Below, piece by piece: positions 29,555 through 37,414 of a stretch of DNA of 37,922 bases. The position numbers and the translations under genes were made by a program. The DNA is from a virus, in IMG/VR virus record IMGVR_UViG_3300034109_000088, positions 1-37,922 of that record; one strand, given 5' to 3'. The stretch's first letter is position 1; each line of letters starts with the position of its first letter. Under the pieces are notes generated by a model. The model saw nothing but the letters and a program-made list of their open reading frames with translations. It was not told where the DNA came from and did not search any database.

Positions 29555-29797
29555 TTACTCCTTGTAGTACTTTTTCTTTACTAAGTCATAGTTCTCAATC
29601 AAATACTCCAGATAGTGTGCTGCTTTCTGTAGATCTTCTTTACCATTCTTACGATGGAATCGTTGAATGTACTTAACAACATTAGCGGACCAAGGGTCTA
29701 AACTCCATGCACTAATGACATCCCAAGGCTGTAGTGTTGTCTGCTTATAGTGATCACCCCCAACCTGTTTAGCTTGGTTTGAGTATTTCGGTAGCAA
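29555..29797 (-). CDS. DUF3310 family protein (80 aa), TTG start
   Basis: The core KQVGGDHYKQTTLQPWDVISAW, VVKYIQRFHRKNGKEDLQKA and HYLEYLIENYD is the DUF3310 family, common in phage nucleotide-metabolism clusters and sometimes called nucleotide kinase without proof. The frame is open to 30010, but GAGGAG lies six bases before a TTG at 29797-29795, and that start avoids a 217-bp out-of-frame overlap with the zinc ribbon of the upstream exonuclease; the remaining overlap is 29 bases. Confidence 0.8.
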   Translation of the reverse strand: MLPKYSNQAKQVGGDHYKQTTLQPWDVISAWSLDPWSANVVKYIQRFHRKNGKEDLQKAAHYLEYLIENYDLVKKKYYKE

Positions 29798-30503
29798 GTT
29801 TTTCTCCTCTACGTTGTTGTTGCCATCCACCACAGTCTTGACACTGGTATCGCTGGTACTTTCCCGTGGCAGTAGTGCTGTACCCCCTCCGCTGTAGACT
29901 GTAGCTCCCGCACCGTGTGCAGCCTGTGTAGTCGTTACCAATACTGACGTTTGGGTGGGTTCGAATCCAGGGAAGAAATCGTTCATAGACCTTCTCCAGC
30001 AGGATAACATCCTGTTTGTTGTACTGCTCCATCACTGTCCAGGCTTCTTTGTCTCTGTTCATACACTTAATCCAGAGTTCAAAGCCTTCATGCTTAGTCT
30101 TCTGTCCTAGTCCTAATGCTCTAGCAACATAGTCTAGCTTATTACTAGGGAATCTAAACTCTTTTCTAGAAGTTTTTAGTAAGTCAATCTGATGATACGG
30201 CGATGGTGGTGGCATTCCTGCTTCTAAGAACTCCTTGTTGAGTGTCGGTATATCAAACCTAGTACCGTTGTAATGTATCACTGCATCACACTCGTCAAGT
30301 AAACTATGGATCTTCTTTAGCATCGTCTTCTTACCATTTAAGATGCTACTGAACATCACATGATCACCACCATACCACTTAGCTGCCCAACACAGAACAC
30401 TACTGCTGTCTACGATCTGACTGACGCTGATGTTTTGCTTAAACAAACCCCAGACATAAGCAGTGTTAGGTGCTGATTCAATATCAAGTAGCAGGATTCT
30501 CAT
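29769..30503 (-). CDS. DEDDy 3'-5' exonuclease-like protein with C-terminal zinc ribbon (244 aa)
   Basis: From ATG 30503 (MRILLLDIESAPN), the RNase-H-like exonuclease motifs are Asp7/Glu9, Asp84 in HYNGTRFDIPTL, and Tyr161-x3-Asp165 in YNKQDV. A C-terminal Cys195-x2-Cys198 and Cys221-x2-Cys224 ribbon (TGCTRCGS, QCQDCGGW) should bind zinc and DNA. It is separate from the exonuclease domain of the polymerase, so it may trim or repair ends. The frame is open to 30629, but the upstream part is out of character. It overlaps the 102-residue gene by 20 bases. Confidence 0.8.
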   Translation of the reverse strand: MRILLLDIESAPNTAYVWGLFKQNISVSQIVDSSSVLCWAAKWYGGDHVMFSSILNGKKTMLKKIHSLLDECDAVIHYNGTRFDIPTLNKEFLEAGMPPPSPYHQIDLLKTSRKEFRFPSNKLDYVARALGLGQKTKHEGFELWIKCMNRDKEAWTVMEQYNKQDVILLEKVYERFLPWIRTHPNVSIGNDYTGCTRCGSYSLQRRGYSTTATGKYQRYQCQDCGGWQQQRRGEKLATEILKPS

Positions 30504-30792
30504 CAGCGTCTGAGTCTGTTTCGTAGTTTGTAAGATCATCGTGTCCGAAGATGTTAACGATCTTGTCAAACTGCTTAACGAATACTTTCTCTTTGACATC
30601 GTAACCGTAGTAAGCACCGATAGCTTCACAAGCTGTCTCTAACAACTTAGGCCAAGCAATACCACTATCGTAGACAGCATTAATATCAACCATATGCTGT
30701 AGTGGAAAACCATAGTCAGCGTTGTGTTTTTTTCCTTCTTCATCTTCTTCTGACATTATCGACACATGAAAACTAATTTTACTGTTTCTCAT
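30484..30792 (-). CDS. Hypothetical phage protein (102 aa)
   Basis: GGAGA lies five bases before ATG 30792-30790 (MRNSKISFHV), chosen over upstream ATGs. The sequence has acidic patches (SEEDEEGKKHNADYG), a helical middle (PKLLETACEAIGAYYGYDV) and an acidic tail (DSDADENPAT). No motif is recognised. It overlaps ThyX by 14 bases and the exonuclease by 20, so it is co-translated with nucleotide and DNA enzymes. Confidence 0.65.
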   Translation of the reverse strand: MRNSKISFHVSIMSEEDEEGKKHNADYGFPLQHMVDINAVYDSGIAWPKLLETACEAIGAYYGYDVKEKVFVKQFDKIVNIFGHDDLTNYETDSDADENPAT

Positions 30793-31489
30793 CTTCATCT
30801 CCATTCATTAGGGCATCCCAGGCATTAGGGAATACTTCAGAGCAGACTCGGCAGATGTTCTCTGCAACGATCCTTGTCTCTGCTTGGGCTTCCTTTGCTA
30901 ACCTTAATTGACATACTCTAGCAAAGGCGTAAAGGCTCCCACTCCAATACCATTCAGTCATCATGGATTGGGGGAGAATCATCCTAGCTTGCTCAGGGCA
31001 AATACCTTCCTTAAGCATCAGCTCATACAATGTTACCATATAAGCAGTGTACTTGTCAACTGTTTCATTCCAGTCTGTGAAACTTTGTACAGGCTCTGAT
31101 GAACTACCTTGCTTGACATTGGGTGCTTTACGTCTGAAATAAGTAGGCTGATAGAACTCTGGTGAGCTATCAACATAGCGTCTACTGACTTCATTCCAGG
31201 CTAACCCTACCGTATGCTTCATCAACTGCCTAGCTACGAATATAGGTGCTTTAACCCTGAACTGGATAAAGCAATGACTGAAGGGACTCCAATGGTTATG
31301 TTTAGCTAGATACTTAATCAGCTTGACATCTTTAGGATCTAACACAGGTAAAGGGAAGTAATGGTTACTTTGCTCTGTGTCAAACCAATCAGTAGCCTCT
31401 GACTCTTTATCGAAGCTAACACGAGCAGCATTGACAACTGTTAAGTCATCGCCCATGTGGTTTAGGTAATCAACCTTTATGTTTGCCAT
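30779..31489 (-). CDS. thyX: FAD-dependent thymidylate synthase ThyX (236 aa)
   Basis: It converts dUMP to dTMP using FAD, NADPH and methylene-tetrahydrofolate. The signature is RQLMKHTVGLAWNEVSRRY (87-105), the phage variant of the RHRxxSxNExSxRY motif, with HWSPFSHCFIQFRV (66-79) before it. It supplies thymidine next to class II ribonucleotide reductase in the same operon. Length is normal. The ribosome binding site is weak; the start overlaps the nuclease gene by 20 bases, so coupling is likely. Confidence 0.93.
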   Translation of the reverse strand: MANIKVDYLNHMGDDLTVVNAARVSFDKESEATDWFDTEQSNHYFPLPVLDPKDVKLIKYLAKHNHWSPFSHCFIQFRVKAPIFVARQLMKHTVGLAWNEVSRRYVDSSPEFYQPTYFRRKAPNVKQGSSSEPVQSFTDWNETVDKYTAYMVTLYELMLKEGICPEQARMILPQSMMTEWYWSGSLYAFARVCQLRLAKEAQAETRIVAENICRVCSEVFPNAWDALMNGDEDEKQ

Positions 31490-31901
31490 AGACTTTTCTC
31501 AATGTGGTTGCTAGTTTACTTTGCTCTACAGTCTTCTGTCGTTGCTGGATCTCATACAACTTAGCCTTTGATGCTAGCTCTATGAAGTGATCAAGATCAA
31601 CAACAGCTAAAGGTGTAGATCTATTCTGCTTCAGAACCAGTAAAGGCTCTGTTTCTTTTCCTTCACAGTGCCGTATTGCTTGTTCGTAGTCGTTGAAGAT
31701 AGCGATTCTTGCTCTGTTCTTGCATTCGATGCCGTAACGGAATCTCTCCAAAGCATTCGACGAGAGCCAGACATCCTCGCCCTGTGTACCCATTGGTGTA
31801 CTTTTGCAGTCATGTTCGCTCAGATTAAAAGTATCTCTTAGTTTCTCAACTACTAGCTTTTGCAGTAGTCTTCCTTTGTTTTTTGCGCTTGAAGGCTTCA
31901 A
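31470..31901 (-). CDS. PD-(D/E)XK-like nuclease, putative Holliday junction resolvase (143 aa), TTG start
   Basis: GGAG lies seven bases before TTG 31901-31899 (KPSSAKNKGRLLQK). The acidic motif Asp in GEDVWLSS and the following ECKNRARI (Glu-x-Lys) match the PD-(D/E)XK core, and YEQAIRHCEG fits the following helix. In phages such genes resolve branched replication DNA before packaging, or act like RecB-type nucleases. A short C-terminal extension is helical. It overlaps the upstream gene by 56 bases. Confidence 0.7.
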   Translation of the reverse strand: MKPSSAKNKGRLLQKLVVEKLRDTFNLSEHDCKSTPMGTQGEDVWLSSNALERFRYGIECKNRARIAIFNDYEQAIRHCEGKETEPLLVLKQNRSTPLAVVDLDHFIELASKAKLYEIQQRQKTVEQSKLATTLRKVYGKHKG

Positions 31902-32127
31902 TATCGATCTCCGTCCATTGACTAATCCATGCTTTAGGAATGATCATCAATCCATTACACTCATCATCATGTATGGTGGCTGCGATGTGTACACAATCAT
32001 TGTTCTCAAACGTCATGAACCCTATTGCTTTACACTTTGCAGTATCACCAACACCCTTCTTAGACCACCCTGAGCTGGCTACTGCATCAACCCATTCTAA
32101 GTAAACTATTGTGTCGGTGGTTGCCAT
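31846..32127 (-). CDS. Conserved small phage protein (93 aa)
   Basis: MATTDTIVYLEWVDAVASSGW, CKAIGFMTFENNDCVHIAATI and a GLMIIPKAWI end follow a family seen in many phages next to DNA-metabolism genes. It looks like a small beta barrel. The last 20 residues are basic (KRKKQRKTTAKASS) and overlap the start of the nuclease gene. It overlaps the exonuclease by 22 bases. Biochemical role unknown. Confidence 0.75.
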   Translation of the reverse strand: MATTDTIVYLEWVDAVASSGWSKKGVGDTAKCKAIGFMTFENNDCVHIAATIHDDECNGLMIIPKAWISQWTEIDIEAFKRKKQRKTTAKASS

Positions 32128-32795
32128 AGCTCATCTTCCTGTCGTCTAATCCATAACAATTGACCATTCTCTATTACACGTTCTTGATTGTTATCGTAAG
32201 CCTTCAGCACAGCTTCATACATCTTTAGCTCTGTCTCAGCTTCAGCAAGGATCTTATCTGCTTTCTTAGGACCGATACCACGTAATCCTTCGATGTTATC
32301 TACCTTGTCTCCAGTAAGGATTTGTCGGTAGAAGTTTTTAATAGCTTCTTTGTCGTCGATGTAATAACTCTCTTTCTTGATTGGATTGTAGTGATAACCA
32401 GGAATCATGTCTAAGTCTTTGTCAATGGTAACGATTACCGATTTGTCTCGTAAGCTCGTGGCATGGATTCCAATAGCATCATCAGCCTCTTGTCCGTCGA
32501 CCACTCTGAAGTCCCAAGCAGTATGCAGGTACTCACGAAGGCGAGGAAGATGAATGGGCCTAGCTGCATCTTTTCTGTTTCCTTTGTAGGGTTGTGTCTT
32601 AGCAATGTCATACCTAAAGTTATTAGATCCTGTTAGGTAGCCGACACAATCATCAGAAGAGAGGTCTATAAAGACCAGCTCTTCCAACAACTCTGCCATG
32701 GTTTTGATGGCTACAGCCTCAGTCTCTTCATTGCAGGCAAAGCCTACTCTGTAGCAGAGGATGTCACCATCAATGATTGGCAGTTTAGAGGACAT
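32106..32795 (-). CDS. 5'-3' exonuclease / flap endonuclease-like (229 aa)
   Basis: A PIN-type nuclease like T7 gp6 or the polymerase I N-terminal domain: Asp9/Asp11 (IIDGDILCYR), YKGNRK near 70-75, EADDAIG near 103-109, TIDKDLDMIPG near 122-132, and TGDKVDNIEGLRGIGPKKA, the H3TH region near 160-178. It removes RNA primers and processes 5' ends, perhaps also degrading host DNA for reuse. It overlaps the SSB gene by 11 bases. Confidence 0.92.
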   Translation of the reverse strand: MSSKLPIIDGDILCYRVGFACNEETEAVAIKTMAELLEELVFIDLSSDDCVGYLTGSNNFRYDIAKTQPYKGNRKDAARPIHLPRLREYLHTAWDFRVVDGQEADDAIGIHATSLRDKSVIVTIDKDLDMIPGYHYNPIKKESYYIDDKEAIKNFYRQILTGDKVDNIEGLRGIGPKKADKILAEAETELKMYEAVLKAYDNNQERVIENGQLLWIRRQEDELWQPPTQ

Positions 32796-33189
32796 CTTCC
32801 GTTTCTTCCTGATCCTGTTGTGGATTGGAACTATAAGTAACTAGGTCAGTAATGACTAGTTTCTTCAGTGACGGTGAAACACCTTTCTTATTCTTAAAGG
32901 TCCAAGAGTAAGCTCCTAAGACGCATACAGCCTTGGTTCCATTACCAACATGTGCTAAGACTTCATCACCATTCTTATCCAATGGTTTGATGGTATGGTT
33001 ACTCTTAGCAGTGATGAAGAAACCTTTACCTTCTTTATTACGAACAGTGATACCCATATCCTCTAAAGCCCTTACAGCCTTCTCTGACAGGTTTGTTAGG
33101 TCTACTTGATACTTACCAGACATGTCATTAGGCTTGTCCAGGAAAGGCCACATAAGGGTTGCTTCGATACGTACAGGTTTGATATCCAT
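32785..33189 (-). CDS. Single-stranded DNA-binding protein, T7 gp2.5-like (134 aa)
   Basis: AAGGA precedes the ATG. The sequence has an OB-like beta-rich core (MDIKPVRIEATLMWPFLDKP, GKYQVDLTNL) and an acidic tail ending TEDVL, the pattern by which phage SSBs contact polymerase and helicase. It lies between polymerase and exonuclease genes. Similarity to studied SSBs is distant, so the call rests on architecture and context. Confidence 0.75.
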   Translation of the reverse strand: MDIKPVRIEATLMWPFLDKPNDMSGKYQVDLTNLSEKAVRALEDMGITVRNKEGKGFFITAKSNHTIKPLDKNGDEVLAHVGNGTKAVCVLGAYSWTFKNKKGVSPSLKKLVITDLVTYSSNPQQDQEETEDVL

Positions 33190-33197
33190 AATCTTCC

Positions 33198-33413
33198 TTA
33201 GTTTAACTTTGCTTTATCAATTGCCATCATTGCCATGATGTCTGCTTTTACACTATCCTCTGCTGACTGAGCAACAGAGTACAACAACGTAACCATCACA
33301 CCATTGGAGACAAGCTTATCAGTACTTATATCCATCAGTATATCACCATCATCACTCCTTGTAAAGCGAACAGTAACAGTTAGTTCATCGATCTTAAGTG
33401 GATCGGTAATCAT
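33198..33413 (-). CDS. Small hypothetical protein downstream of polymerase (71 aa)
   Basis: The ATG overlaps the polymerase stop by one base (TGATG). MITDPLKIDELTVTVRFTRS and DGDILMDISTDKLV are beta-like, followed by a helical end (VAQSAEDSVKADIMAMMAIDKAKLN). No recognised family. Its tight place between polymerase and SSB suggests a replication accessory role, not shown. Confidence 0.7.
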   Translation of the reverse strand: MITDPLKIDELTVTVRFTRSDDGDILMDISTDKLVSNGVMVTLLYSVAQSAEDSVKADIMAMMAIDKAKLN

Positions 33414-35053
33414 CAGTGAGTTTCCTTCCAGTTATTACCTACTTTGTATTCCCCTGTCAGAGGACAGCGTAACCCTAAGGTTACTCCAGCTTGCTCTATA
33501 GCGTCTACTGCAAGCTCACCAACGATTGTTCCATGCTCTTTTAATACTTCTATCTGTATTTCATCATGGACGTTAGCAACAAACTTAGCAGGGATCTTAA
33601 GCCTCTTCAGTGAATCATGAAGATGGATAAGAGCCTGTTTCATACAGATCGCCCCAGCTCCTTGAAGAAGCGTATTAAGTGCTGCGTGTTCCGACCGTAT
33701 CCATAGTCTACGACCATCCAATCCTGGCACAAACCCCTTCTCTGCATACTTTGCAACTTTCTCTTTAAGCATTTTGAGAGCTGGCGTATTCTTAAGGAAC
33801 GAGGCGATAAGCCTCTTACCAGCATCTGCGTTGCCTCCGACAATTGATCCGATCTTAGCTGGGCCAGCCCCGTATAGAAACGCGTAGATAAACGTCTTTG
33901 CTTGAGGTCTGGTTTGTAAACCAGCAGCGAGCTGGTTTTTGCTGTGGACATCCCCATTAATCACCTCCTTTGTATAGTCTTCATCTTTCATGTAGTGAGC
34001 TAGCATCCTCAGCTCTAATCCTGAAGCATCACATCCTACTAAGACATTACCAGCATCTACAGTCCACACTTGTCTGGATACATCACCATACTCTGCTGTC
34101 ACTGCAGGAACCTGAGCCATGTTAGGGCTATGGTGTGTCATACGACCTGTGACAGCACCATTAGTGATGACCTTACCATGAACCCTACCATCGTCAGCAA
34201 CGTGCTCTAGCCACGATGAAGCCTGTGCAATACGCTTTTGTATCAGCAGATACTCAGCCATTGCCTTAGCCTCTGGATAGGGTAGCTTAGACAGGATAAC
34301 CTCATCAACCATAGGCTTTCCAGTCTCAGTAAACTTCTCAGGCTTCCAGCCTAGCGATGTCAGTCTACGTCCTATCTGATCTCTAGAGCCAGGGTTAAAT
34401 ATTTCAACATGATCCTTTAGTTTCTTTCCTGTCTTTTCGCTAATCCTTTCTGTAATGATGGGTGGAAATATTGATTGTAGATTCTCCTCTATGTTAGATA
34501 ACTTAGACTGTAGCTCGGACACAAAAGCAGTACATAAAGGTATGTCTAACTTAAAACCATTACGCTCCTGCTGTGCAACAATGAACTGTACTTTGTGCTC
34601 CAGTGCAATGCTTTGCGGTGAAAAGTCCTTCATATCTTCGCATAGTTTGCGGTGAAGATCACCAGTGAGGTGTACATCCTGGATACAGTAGTCAATCATT
34701 TGCTGTGTCAGTGCTGTAAAGTCTTGGAAGTCAATCTTGTGATTCCCTAGTCTTTTTCCCCAAGCCTCTAGACTGTGTCCTCCTTCGATACTGGGATTCC
34801 ATAGCCTCGACAGCACGAGCGTATCGCAAGCCTTCTTGAGTGGTATCGTAATGTTCCACAATCTCCGTAGGTGGTAACCGTCGAAGCTGATTAGATTGTG
34901 TCCGATCACTGTGTCGTAATCCTCTATAAGAGGCTTTAGTGTACTTGGATGAGTATGACATACCACCTCACTTGTTGTCAGATCCTTCGTGACTACGCAG
35001 AAGATAACAGTCTGCTTCATGTCTGTTTCGATGTCCAGAACTAAGCTCTTCAT
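33413..35053 (-). CDS. T7-like family A DNA polymerase with 3'-5' exonuclease (546 aa)
   Basis: The exonuclease domain has Asp7/Glu9 (LDIETD), Asp58 (NLISFDG) and Tyr122-x3-Asp126 (YCIQD). Polymerase motif A is CDASGLELR with Asp342, motif B is RPQAKTFIYAFLYGAG (Arg382, Lys386, Tyr390, the T7 Tyr526 place), and motif C is HDE at 496-498. It is about 160 residues shorter than T7 gp5 (704), like many aquatic short-tailed phages. There is no clear ribosome binding site; the upstream coiled-coil ORF overlaps its first 86 bases and may carry ribosomes in. Confidence 0.95.
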   Translation of the reverse strand: MKSLVLDIETDMKQTVIFCVVTKDLTTSEVVCHTHPSTLKPLIEDYDTVIGHNLISFDGYHLRRLWNITIPLKKACDTLVLSRLWNPSIEGGHSLEAWGKRLGNHKIDFQDFTALTQQMIDYCIQDVHLTGDLHRKLCEDMKDFSPQSIALEHKVQFIVAQQERNGFKLDIPLCTAFVSELQSKLSNIEENLQSIFPPIITERISEKTGKKLKDHVEIFNPGSRDQIGRRLTSLGWKPEKFTETGKPMVDEVILSKLPYPEAKAMAEYLLIQKRIAQASSWLEHVADDGRVHGKVITNGAVTGRMTHHSPNMAQVPAVTAEYGDVSRQVWTVDAGNVLVGCDASGLELRMLAHYMKDEDYTKEVINGDVHSKNQLAAGLQTRPQAKTFIYAFLYGAGPAKIGSIVGGNADAGKRLIASFLKNTPALKMLKEKVAKYAEKGFVPGLDGRRLWIRSEHAALNTLLQGAGAICMKQALIHLHDSLKRLKIPAKFVANVHDEIQIEVLKEHGTIVGELAVDAIEQAGVTLGLRCPLTGEYKVGNNWKETH

Positions 35054-35147
35054 ATTTGTGTACCAGCTTCTGATAGTCTTCCAAGAGTGTATCGTACTTC
35101 TTCTTTAACTCTGAATGCTCTGCTATCAACCTATCCATTACCCACAT
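34968..35147 (-). CDS. Small coiled-coil protein overlapping the polymerase start (59 aa)
   Basis: AAGGA lies about seven bases before ATG 35147-35145 (MWVMDRLIAEH). Residues 5-35 form a clean heptad coiled coil (ELKKKYDTLLEDYQKL, VHKYEELSS). The last 28 residues are in the +1 frame of the polymerase gene, are less regular and may be weakly constrained. The 86-bp overlap is long for this genome. A coupling or accessory role for polymerase expression is possible. Confidence 0.55.
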   Translation of the reverse strand: MWVMDRLIAEHSELKKKYDTLLEDYQKLVHKYEELSSGHRNRHEADCYLLRSHEGSDNK

Positions 35148-35295
35148 CAGATATCCTTTCCTGATAGTTTTCAACAGCAACCCTAGAGATCTCTTCAGCA
35201 AACCGCATCAGTGCATCAATATTGATGTACTCAACGTTGTAGCCACTAATGAGTTTAGCATCCCATGCTGCCTGAACAACTTCATTCATACTCAT
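35131..35295 (-). CDS. Small hypothetical protein (54 aa)
   Basis: MSMNEVVQAAWDAKLISGYN then NIDALMRFAEEISRVAVENYQ and a SDVGNG end; it is helical and acidic. The frame starts two bases after the stop of the GTG-start gene. The ribosome binding site is weak, so the second ATG two codons later is possible. It overlaps the coiled-coil gene by 17 bases. Unknown function. Confidence 0.6.
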   Translation of the reverse strand: MSMNEVVQAAWDAKLISGYNVEYINIDALMRFAEEISRVAVENYQERISDVGNG

Positions 35296-35297
35296 GA

Positions 35298-35456
35298 CTA
35301 AGAATCCCATTTAAACTCCTTATCTGCTTTGATACCAGCTTTGATAGCTTCTCTGATAGCCCATTGTATCAGTATCCTAGCCTCTTCGTTAGTTAAGTCT
35401 AAGGTAATGGTAGCAGAACCATCTTCATGCTCTACAAGGTTGGTTACTTCAGCCAC
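35298..35456 (-). CDS. Conserved small phage protein (52 aa), GTG start
   Basis: There is no ATG; AGGAG followed by ACCATA and GTG (35456-35454) gives the start, and the GTG overlaps the previous TAG by one base. The product runs (M)AEVTNLVEHEDGSATITLDL, TNEEARILIQWAIREAI and KEFKWDS, a recurrent small phage protein with a beta hairpin and one helix. Function unknown. The tight overlap supports translation. Confidence 0.75.
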   Translation of the reverse strand: MAEVTNLVEHEDGSATITLDLTNEEARILIQWAIREAIKAGIKADKEFKWDS

Positions 35457-35626
35457 TATGGTCTCCTGTTAGCATCTTGTATGGCATACATGTAATCACT
35501 GAAGCTAGACATCTCTTTAGCAGTATCATTGAAAGCATTGATGACTTCTCCTAATGAGCTACCAGTACGAAGTTGTTCTAAAGCAAACTTCTTAGTTAGT
35601 TCCATCAGATCTTCATAAGTTTTCAT
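35456..35626 (-). CDS. Small hypothetical helical protein (56 aa)
   Basis: ATG 35626-35624 lies within the last codons of the primase-helicase gene (14-base overlap). The product MKTYEDLMELTKKFALEQLR, SLGEVINAFNDTAKEMSS and YMYAIQDANRRP is helical. The frame is open far upstream inside primase-helicase, but that part is a shadow. Translation is coupled to the primase-helicase gene. Function unknown. Confidence 0.65.
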   Translation of the reverse strand: MKTYEDLMELTKKFALEQLRTGSSLGEVINAFNDTAKEMSSFSDYMYAIQDANRRP

Positions 35627-37223
35627 CTTCGATGACCTCTGATAACCTTCCTGTTGTGTGGTTGTAGTAGACGCTACAGGCTGGACCTGTCGTGCCTGAG
35701 AAGCGGTTCTTGAGTACCCTAATCCTGGTGATATTGCGTTCACGTTCATCATCATGCTGTGCATTCCTTTCCATACCGATAACCATGTCAGATAATTGTG
35801 CAATGCTTCCAGAGCCTCTAAGCTGTCCTAGTGATGTTGCTGCTCCTTCTTCATGTCCTTTACCATCAGGTCTCTTTAGGTGGCTGACAATCAGTAAGGA
35901 TATACCGGTCTCTTGAACCAACATCCTTAGCTTTGTCATGATCTCGTCTAAGGCTTTCCTCTCATCGCCAACATCACCAGCACTGACGATGATGCTAATA
36001 TGATCCAGCACCACAAAGCTACATCCCAATCCCTTTGACATGAATCTGACTCTTGATAAAATATTATCAATTGACGTACTACCAAAATGATCAAAAAGAT
36101 AAACCCTGTTAGTGCCAAGAGTGTGCTCAAAGGCATCTCTAAACTCCTCATCTGTGTATGCTGTGTCTGGTAAATGTAAAGGTTTGTTAGCGTGTATGGA
36201 CATCAAGCCTTTAGCAGTGCGGACAGTAGACTCTTCAAGAAACATCAAACCAATGTTGTCATCTGTCTTGCACAGGATATGATACACGATCTCACGCAAC
36301 ACCTGTGATTTACCCAGTCCAGATCCAGCAGTGAAGGTAACTAGTTCACCCTTCCTAATGCCATAGGTAAGCTTGTTAAGACCATCAAAGGGATAGTTAC
36401 ATGAAGACTTAATAGCTGGTGTATTGATGTCTTCCCACAGCTTAGAGCCATTGACAATGCCATCAGGTACATAGGTCTCAGCAGCAAACCAATCTTGTAT
36501 GTATTCCTTTATTGCTCCTTCTTTAAGGTAATCGTTAGCATCCTTGAATGGTGCTCTATGCTTGACAACTTTAGCTTTAGCACCGAATAGGTCAGCTACT
36601 TGCGTAGCAGCCTTTTTGCCAGGTTCATCAGCATCAAAAGAGATAACAATGGTTTCAAAAGAATCAAGATATTCATAGTTGGCTTTACAGTCCTTTAGTG
36701 CTGCCTGTGCTCCGTTGCGTATAGATACTGAAGGATACTTCATACCATTCATTTGATAAACTGCAATGGCATCAAACTCACCCTCAGTGATGGTAATGCT
36801 CTTCCCTCCTTTAGCAAATAAGTGTTGTCCGAACAATGTATTAGCTTTGCTCCAATCTCCTTTGATAGTGCAGTCAGTCTTCGTAGCTTCATGCCTTACC
36901 TTGTAGGCTGCTACCTTTCCATCAGCATCATGATAGGGAAATACTACTTCGTAGTCATCAGTAAGCACTACGTTGTATGCCTTCAGTGCATCAGCACTAA
37001 GGTTTCTCACTGGTATCGAACGATATTGACCTTGAATCATAGGTACAACTTTAGGCTTACTTGTTGTGTTTTGTACGAAGTTATCAACATTTGTAGACAA
37101 CTTCTTATTTGTACCGCAACTAAAGCAGTGACTCCATGTCTCGCCTTTGTCATTCTCTGACACTGACAAGGCATCAGAGCTACCGCAATCATCACAACCC
37201 TGGTGCGTGGCTAAGTATGTCAT
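35613..37223 (-). CDS. Primase-helicase, T7 gp4-like (536 aa)
   Basis: It primes the lagging strand and unwinds DNA at the fork. The N-terminal zinc site is Cys10, Cys13, Cys33, Cys36 (CDDCGS, CFSCG). The toprim primase core has Glu147 (TITEGEFDA) and Asp197/Asp199 (ISFDADEPGKKA). The DnaB-type helicase has Walker A GSGLGKS at 300-306, Walker B VVLDH with Asp407, and His448 (LIVSHLKRP). It partners with the polymerase and SSB in the same operon. The start is ATGA-coupled to the upstream small gene. Confidence 0.95.
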   Translation of the reverse strand: MTYLATHQGCDDCGSSDALSVSENDKGETWSHCFSCGTNKKLSTNVDNFVQNTTSKPKVVPMIQGQYRSIPVRNLSADALKAYNVVLTDDYEVVFPYHDADGKVAAYKVRHEATKTDCTIKGDWSKANTLFGQHLFAKGGKSITITEGEFDAIAVYQMNGMKYPSVSIRNGAQAALKDCKANYEYLDSFETIVISFDADEPGKKAATQVADLFGAKAKVVKHRAPFKDANDYLKEGAIKEYIQDWFAAETYVPDGIVNGSKLWEDINTPAIKSSCNYPFDGLNKLTYGIRKGELVTFTAGSGLGKSQVLREIVYHILCKTDDNIGLMFLEESTVRTAKGLMSIHANKPLHLPDTAYTDEEFRDAFEHTLGTNRVYLFDHFGSTSIDNILSRVRFMSKGLGCSFVVLDHISIIVSAGDVGDERKALDEIMTKLRMLVQETGISLLIVSHLKRPDGKGHEEGAATSLGQLRGSGSIAQLSDMVIGMERNAQHDDERERNITRIRVLKNRFSGTTGPACSVYYNHTTGRLSEVIEDENL

Positions 37224-37238
37224 TGCTCACCCCTTGCT
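37220..37238. repeat. 19-bp direct repeat at gene junctions, copy 1
   Basis: TCATTGCTCACCCCTTGCT is present here and at 37411-37429. On the minus strand each copy encodes the end of one gene (ARGEQ), the ribosome binding site and the ATGA start of the next. It is a conserved junction shared by two neighbouring small genes. Confidence 0.8.
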
Positions 37239-37414
37239 TTCAGCATAGCGTCTGCTAAGGCATATGCTGATTCTGCATACTTCATCGTGTCTATACTTTG
37301 ACCGCTAGGAATTAATGCTTGCATCGCCTTAGCTGCAAAGTAATCGCGCAGTGTCATTCCTGTTTCGTTCGGCCATCCGGTTCGTGGAAATGCTGGTCCT
37401 CCATCGTTAATCAT
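37220..37414 (-). CDS. Small conserved phage protein (64 aa)
   Basis: MINDGGPAFPRTGWPNETGMTLRDYFAAKAMQAL is a familiar opening of a family in Burkholderiales phages and prophages; the end is ALADAMLKARGEQ. Function unknown. ATGA overlaps at both ends. The start region AAGGGGTGAGCAATGA is repeated at the start of primase-helicase, so a local duplication of the junction is likely. GC-rich relative to the genome. Confidence 0.75.
   Translation of the reverse strand: MINDGGPAFPRTGWPNETGMTLRDYFAAKAMQALIPSGQSIDTMKYAESAYALADAMLKARGEQ

Noticed and set aside
29798-30010. N-terminal extension of the DUF3310 protein
   Set aside because: It is the alternate frame of the exonuclease zinc ribbon; a TTG with a good ribosome binding site further down gives the usual domain start.
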